From contig OZ024827.1 of assembly GCA_964016985.1 (NCBI GenBank), forward strand, positions 17,861,374-17,925,373: a stretch of DNA of 64,000 bases, read 5' to 3'. Below, piece after piece: positions 60,439 to 64,000 of the stretch. The notes under the pieces were generated by a model, which was given only the letters and a program-made list of their open reading frames with translations, made no database searches and was not told the DNA's origin. Position 1 is the first letter of the stretch. Every line of letters begins with the position of its first letter. This DNA is from Anodontia alba (Eukaryota; Mollusca; Bivalvia; Lucinida; Lucinidae). A program made the position numbers and the translations under genes.

Positions 60439-60459
60439 GTAAAACAAATTTCTAGTACA

Positions 60460-60784
60460 ATTCATACCCTAAGTTTTTGGACAGACATGCCTGGACAAAC
60501 AGTATAGATCCAGATCAGATGCCACAGTCTGCTGTGTCTGATCAGGGTCTGCACTGTTGGCCTCTCATTCACAGATTTTTGATATCAAAAGTTGATAAAG
60601 ATGGAGATGTTTCAATTTTACAACAAATCCCAGCTAGCATTCTTTATAAATCTATAGCGGGCCGTTAAAGGCCCATCAGCTACCTTGATGGGCCAATAAC
60701 AGCCTGCTATAGATTTATAAAGAATGCTTACTGGGAATATTGTTAGAAGTTATGGTGGCTGGATACTAAGGCTAAATATGGTAC
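60460..60784. mobile_element. Family H MITE with a nested family K palindrome
   Basis: H has CATACCCTAAGTTTTTGGAC at the left and GATACTAAGGCTAAATATGG at the right, with the ATCAGATGCCACAG hairpin. K (60632-60737) starts CCCAGCTAGCATTCTTTATA and ends TATAAAGAATGCTTACTGGG around TACCTTGATGGGCC. AAT on each side may be a 3-bp target duplication. Confidence 0.7.
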
Positions 60785-60829
60785 TTTGTTTCATATGATG
60801 CACAACACAAGAAAATTACCTTTATGCAG

Positions 60830-61030
60830 TTTGCAAGCAGTGCAGACCCTGATCAGCCTGTGCATTCATGCAGGCTGATGATGACCTGTGTTGTCCACTT
60901 ACAGAATCAGTGGATATTGGAGTATATGTCGATAAACACTGAATGTCCAGATCAGACTGCTCAGATATACAGGCTCATCTGGACCTTCGCTATTTGCATA
61001 TGGCATAAAAACCTTTTTTCCACATTACAC
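60830..61030. mobile_element. Family L-type element
   Basis: GCAAGCAGTGCAGACCCTGA and GATCAGACTGCTCAGATATA + CAGGCTCATCTGGACCTTCG resemble the copies at 25840 and 51955. Confidence 0.5.
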
Positions 61031-61367
61031 ATATGTTTTTCTATACACTAGTTCAGTCATTCAGCTGAAGAGTTTTTATCCATCTGTTTGAATACCTAAC
61101 TAGATAATGATATCTGTAATCCTGCAAATGCAGTTAGAGATCTCACATAGGATTTCCAAACTAAAGAGAAAGTGTGGTTTTGCAGTTTTCACCTGTAATT
61201 TTAGAGAAAAAAAAAAAAAGGTACAAGCTTCATGAATTTTCTTCTGTTCTTGATTTTTATGTGGCAATAGTTCAATAATGATACAAAAAAAGTATTATGT
61301 CATCAGTAATTTAGTACCTCATAGCTCTAGGTAGGAAACATTTCTAAACATAATAGTGTTGACATAA

Positions 61368-62745
61368 TTCCTAGCTCACTAGAGCTGAAGGCTCCAGTGG
61401 GCTTATAGGATAGGCAGTGGACTGTCGTTAGTCGTCGTCTGCATGGTGTGCAACTTCAACATTTTCAAATGACATCTCTGAAACCATTTGGCTGATTGAA
61501 ACCAAATTACATGTGGAACCTCCATGGGGTCGGAAATCAAAAGTTTGTTCATGAAGTCTGGGTCACATGACCAGTTGCAAGATGGCCACCACATCCATAT
61601 ATGGTAAAAAACCCTTTAATTAGCTAGGAACAGAATGGCTGATGATCTTATAACTTGGTAAGCAGCATTGTTGGCTTAAACCCTATCAAGTTTGTTCAAA
61701 TGATACCGCTTGATTAAACTTGACCTGTTTTGCAGCAAGGTCAGATTTGGCCACTTAGGCTTTTGTATAGGAAAAAAAAGGCAAACAGTGGATTTTTGGC
61801 TCACCTGGAGCTTTGCATCAGGTCGGCTTATGCCATGGTCTGTTGTCCATCTGTCTGTTGTGATCCGTCATCCATTGTTAGGTTTTCACATTTTTGACAT
61901 CTCCAGAACTATAAGTTGGATTGAGCTGAAACTTAGTGGGATTCAGAATTGCTAAAATCAATCCGTTCCGATATCCAAAATGGCTGCCACGGCAGCCATC
62001 TTGAAATTCTTCAAACGACATCTCCTCCCAAACCATTAGTCGGATTGAGCCAAAACTTGATGGGAGACACCACGGTGACACAGAGATTCAGAATTGCTAA
62101 AATAGTTCCGTTCCAATATCGAAGATTGCCGCCACAGCGGCCATCTTGAAATTCTTCAAACAACATCTCCTCCCAAACCATAAGTCAGATTGAGCAAAAA
62201 CTTGATGGGAGGCATCAAAGCCACATAGAAATTCAGAATTGCTAAAATCATTCCATTCCGATATCCAAGATGACCGCCCTGGCGGCCATCTTGAAATTCT
62301 TCAAACAACCTCTCCTCCCTAACCGTAAATTGGATTGAGCCAAAACTTGATGGGAGGCATCACAGTGACACAGAGATTCAGAATTGCTAAAATCATTCCA
62401 TTTCAGGCAGCCGTCTTGAAAATCTTGAAACCACATCGCTCCCGAACCCTAAGTCAGATTGAGCCCAAACTTGGTGGGAGGCATGGGGCCACATGAAGAT
62501 TTAGAATTGCTAAAATCATTCCCTTCTGATTTAAATGTCATCTCCCAGATTGAGCTGAAACTTAATGGGAGGCATCGGAGCAACATAGAGATTCACATAT
62601 TTTAATTTGGTGGGAGGCATGAGTGGCCAGCTTGAAAATCTTGAAACGGCATCTGCTCTGGAACGATAAGTAGGATTAAGCTGAACCTTGGTTGGAGGCA
62701 TTGGGGAGACATTCAGAACTGCTATTTTTAAAACTAATGAACAAA
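61368..62745 (+). repeat. One or two hairpin-headed minisatellite elements (TAGCTCACTAGAGC and TTTGGCTCACCTGGAGC heads)
   Basis: The first head is AGCTCACTAGAGCTGAAGGC + TCCAGTGGGCT. A second head-like stretch, TTTGGCTCACCTGGAGCTTT, lies at 61796. From about 61870, units of about 150 bp repeat (GAATTGCTAAAATCATTCC, GCGGCCATCTTGAAATTCTT, GAGCCAAAACTTGATGGGAG). The tails are not clear. Bases 61031-61367 before it show nothing else. Confidence 0.65.
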
Positions 62746-62760
62746 ATACAATTTTTTTTA

Positions 62761-63062
62761 GCCGTCCATGGGGCTCAGTTGAATGCCCGTCCGACTAGTG
62801 ATCAGGAGGTTGAGGGTTCGATTCCTGTCAGGCCCAGCAATATTCTTTTGTGGGGACTCATTATGAAATATTTTCTATGGTCATTCATTCCCTTTCAATG
62901 ATTCAAGAAGGGCAGTTGACAGTTTCTAATGAAAGAATGTGCGCAAGTACTGATTTACTGCTTATAGGGCTAAGCCTGCCCAGGAAAATGTGGTTTTGGT
63001 AAACTGACTGGCTCTACATGACCTTAATAGTGTTGACTAGGCATTAAAATCCAAACAAACCA
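62761..63062 (+). mobile_element. tRNA-derived SINE S, older copy
   Basis: GGGGCTCAGTTGAATGCCCG (A box) and GGTTGAGGGTTCGATTCC (B box); it ends GCATTAAAATCCAAACAAAC. Possible flanking duplicates contain AAATAC. It is more diverged than the copy at exon 5. Confidence 0.82.
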
Positions 63063-63204
63063 AATACTTTTGTGCATACAAGGCAGTTAGGAGAAAAGGT
63101 TTTACATTAAATCAAGACAAAATTTTGCAAATTCACTTCTTCTGAGTAAAGTATCAGGAAAAAAGCGACTTCCTGAAAGATATTGAAAGCAGAGGAGTAA
63201 TATG

Positions 63205-63409
63205 TTAAACCTTGTCATGCTGAATAAATTAAGATGCCAAACTCCACCTCTAATTTTTAACTAATCAGATTGCTTGATCCCGGTTATGGATACAAATTCA
63301 CATAGTGACAAACAGTGCAGATCCAAATCAGTTCTTCAGAAGCTAACTGATCTGATCTACACTGTTTGCAAAGGCAGGGCATATCCGGGTTCAGCAGGAC
63401 AAGGGTTAA
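63205..63409. mobile_element. Family A MITE, copy 15
   Basis: TTAAACCTTGTCATGCTGAA and TTCAGCAGGACAAGGGTTAA; small deletions at the hairpin tip (CAGTTCTTCAGAAGCTAACT). Confidence 0.85.
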
Positions 63410-63649
63410 TGGCCATCTAAATATATTTCAGGGTTTGAAATGGAAAACTAGTTCATTAGAACACAGCAATTTGGTTGTTGTTGTTGTACAGGTATCATAT
63501 GTGGGTCATCTTATGTAAATTCTGCCTTATAAAGCAACAAAGCCTGTGTACATGTGCATCTGTAATCTGGTCAGCTCCCATTGCTGCACTGAATCCTCAT
63601 TTAAAACTATTCACTGTAGCGCTATATTCCATATAACACCTAGAGTGAT

Positions 63650-63860
63650 TGCCCTAAAATTTTGTACACCAACCTTTGCGACTAATTTGCATAAACAAAC
63701 TACAGACCCAGATCAGACTAGGAGCAGTTTGATCAGGGTCTACACTGTTTGCCATTGCACTAAGAATTTTGTGAAATAAATGTACAAAATACGAAAATCG
63801 GGCAAAAAAATTACAAATAAAGTGTTTCAAATTTTAGGACATTTATTGTATTAAGCCATG
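63650..63860. mobile_element. Family H MITE, diverged
   Basis: CAAACTACAGACCCAGATCA faces TGATCAGGGTCTACACTGTT around CTAGGAGCAG; TTTCAAATTTTAGGACA follows. The final 140 bases show nothing further. Confidence 0.55.
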
Positions 63861-64000
63861 CCTTCCAAATGCTTATTTCACTGTGAGTTTGATATATTTG
63901 TAGCTCCAGATGTGGAATGTTATGATTTAGGATTTTTTTGTTTTATTTTTACATCAAAACATATTGGGTATGTGCTCATTGGAATAACCACAACCCTCAA

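Overview
The window is a stretch of animal nuclear DNA, AT-rich and packed with short transposable elements. It most resembles a bivalve mollusc. That is inference from the intron structure, tRNA-derived SINEs, dense palindromic MITEs and hairpin-headed minisatellite elements; nothing in the window names the species.

Two protein genes are visible, head to head. Bases 841 down to 1 (minus strand) encode an intact, intronless casein kinase 1 alpha-like kinase that runs off the left edge. From 1116 rightward, the plus strand carries the 5' part of one large gene for a lysophosphatidylcholine acyltransferase of the LPCAT1/2 family. Its exons are 1116-1214, 7883-8025, 14456-14676 or 26288-26508, 45261-45434, 49012-49070, 55968-56002, 57998-58052 and 60356-60438, and it continues past the right edge. 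Splice phases agree at every junction and give 289 codons plus 2 bases. The 274 bp between the two start codons probably hold a shared promoter.

The main result is a pair of alternative exons 3. Both are 221 bp, both have the same phases, and both carry the catalytic HxxxxD motif (HSSYLD or HSSFFD). One reads like vertebrate LPCAT1 and the other like LPCAT2. Using both exons, or neither, shifts the frame into a stop, so only one can be used at a time. A second splicing oddity is a SINE inserted exactly at the exon 5 donor: its target-site duplication copies the exon end and GT, and its tail turns the donor into GTAAGT.

The rest is intron built from nested mobile DNA: 15 copies of a TTAA-flanked piggyBac-like MITE; TA-flanked MITEs; a 1.6 kb hAT-like element with an 8-bp target duplication; tRNA-derived SINEs; and a dozen elements that share one design. 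In these, a 5' hairpin is followed by CCGT/CTGT-rich sequence, long tandem units, and a tail repeating one hairpin arm. They may be Helitron-like non-autonomous elements. Several hairpin cores recur inside MITE families with unrelated ends.
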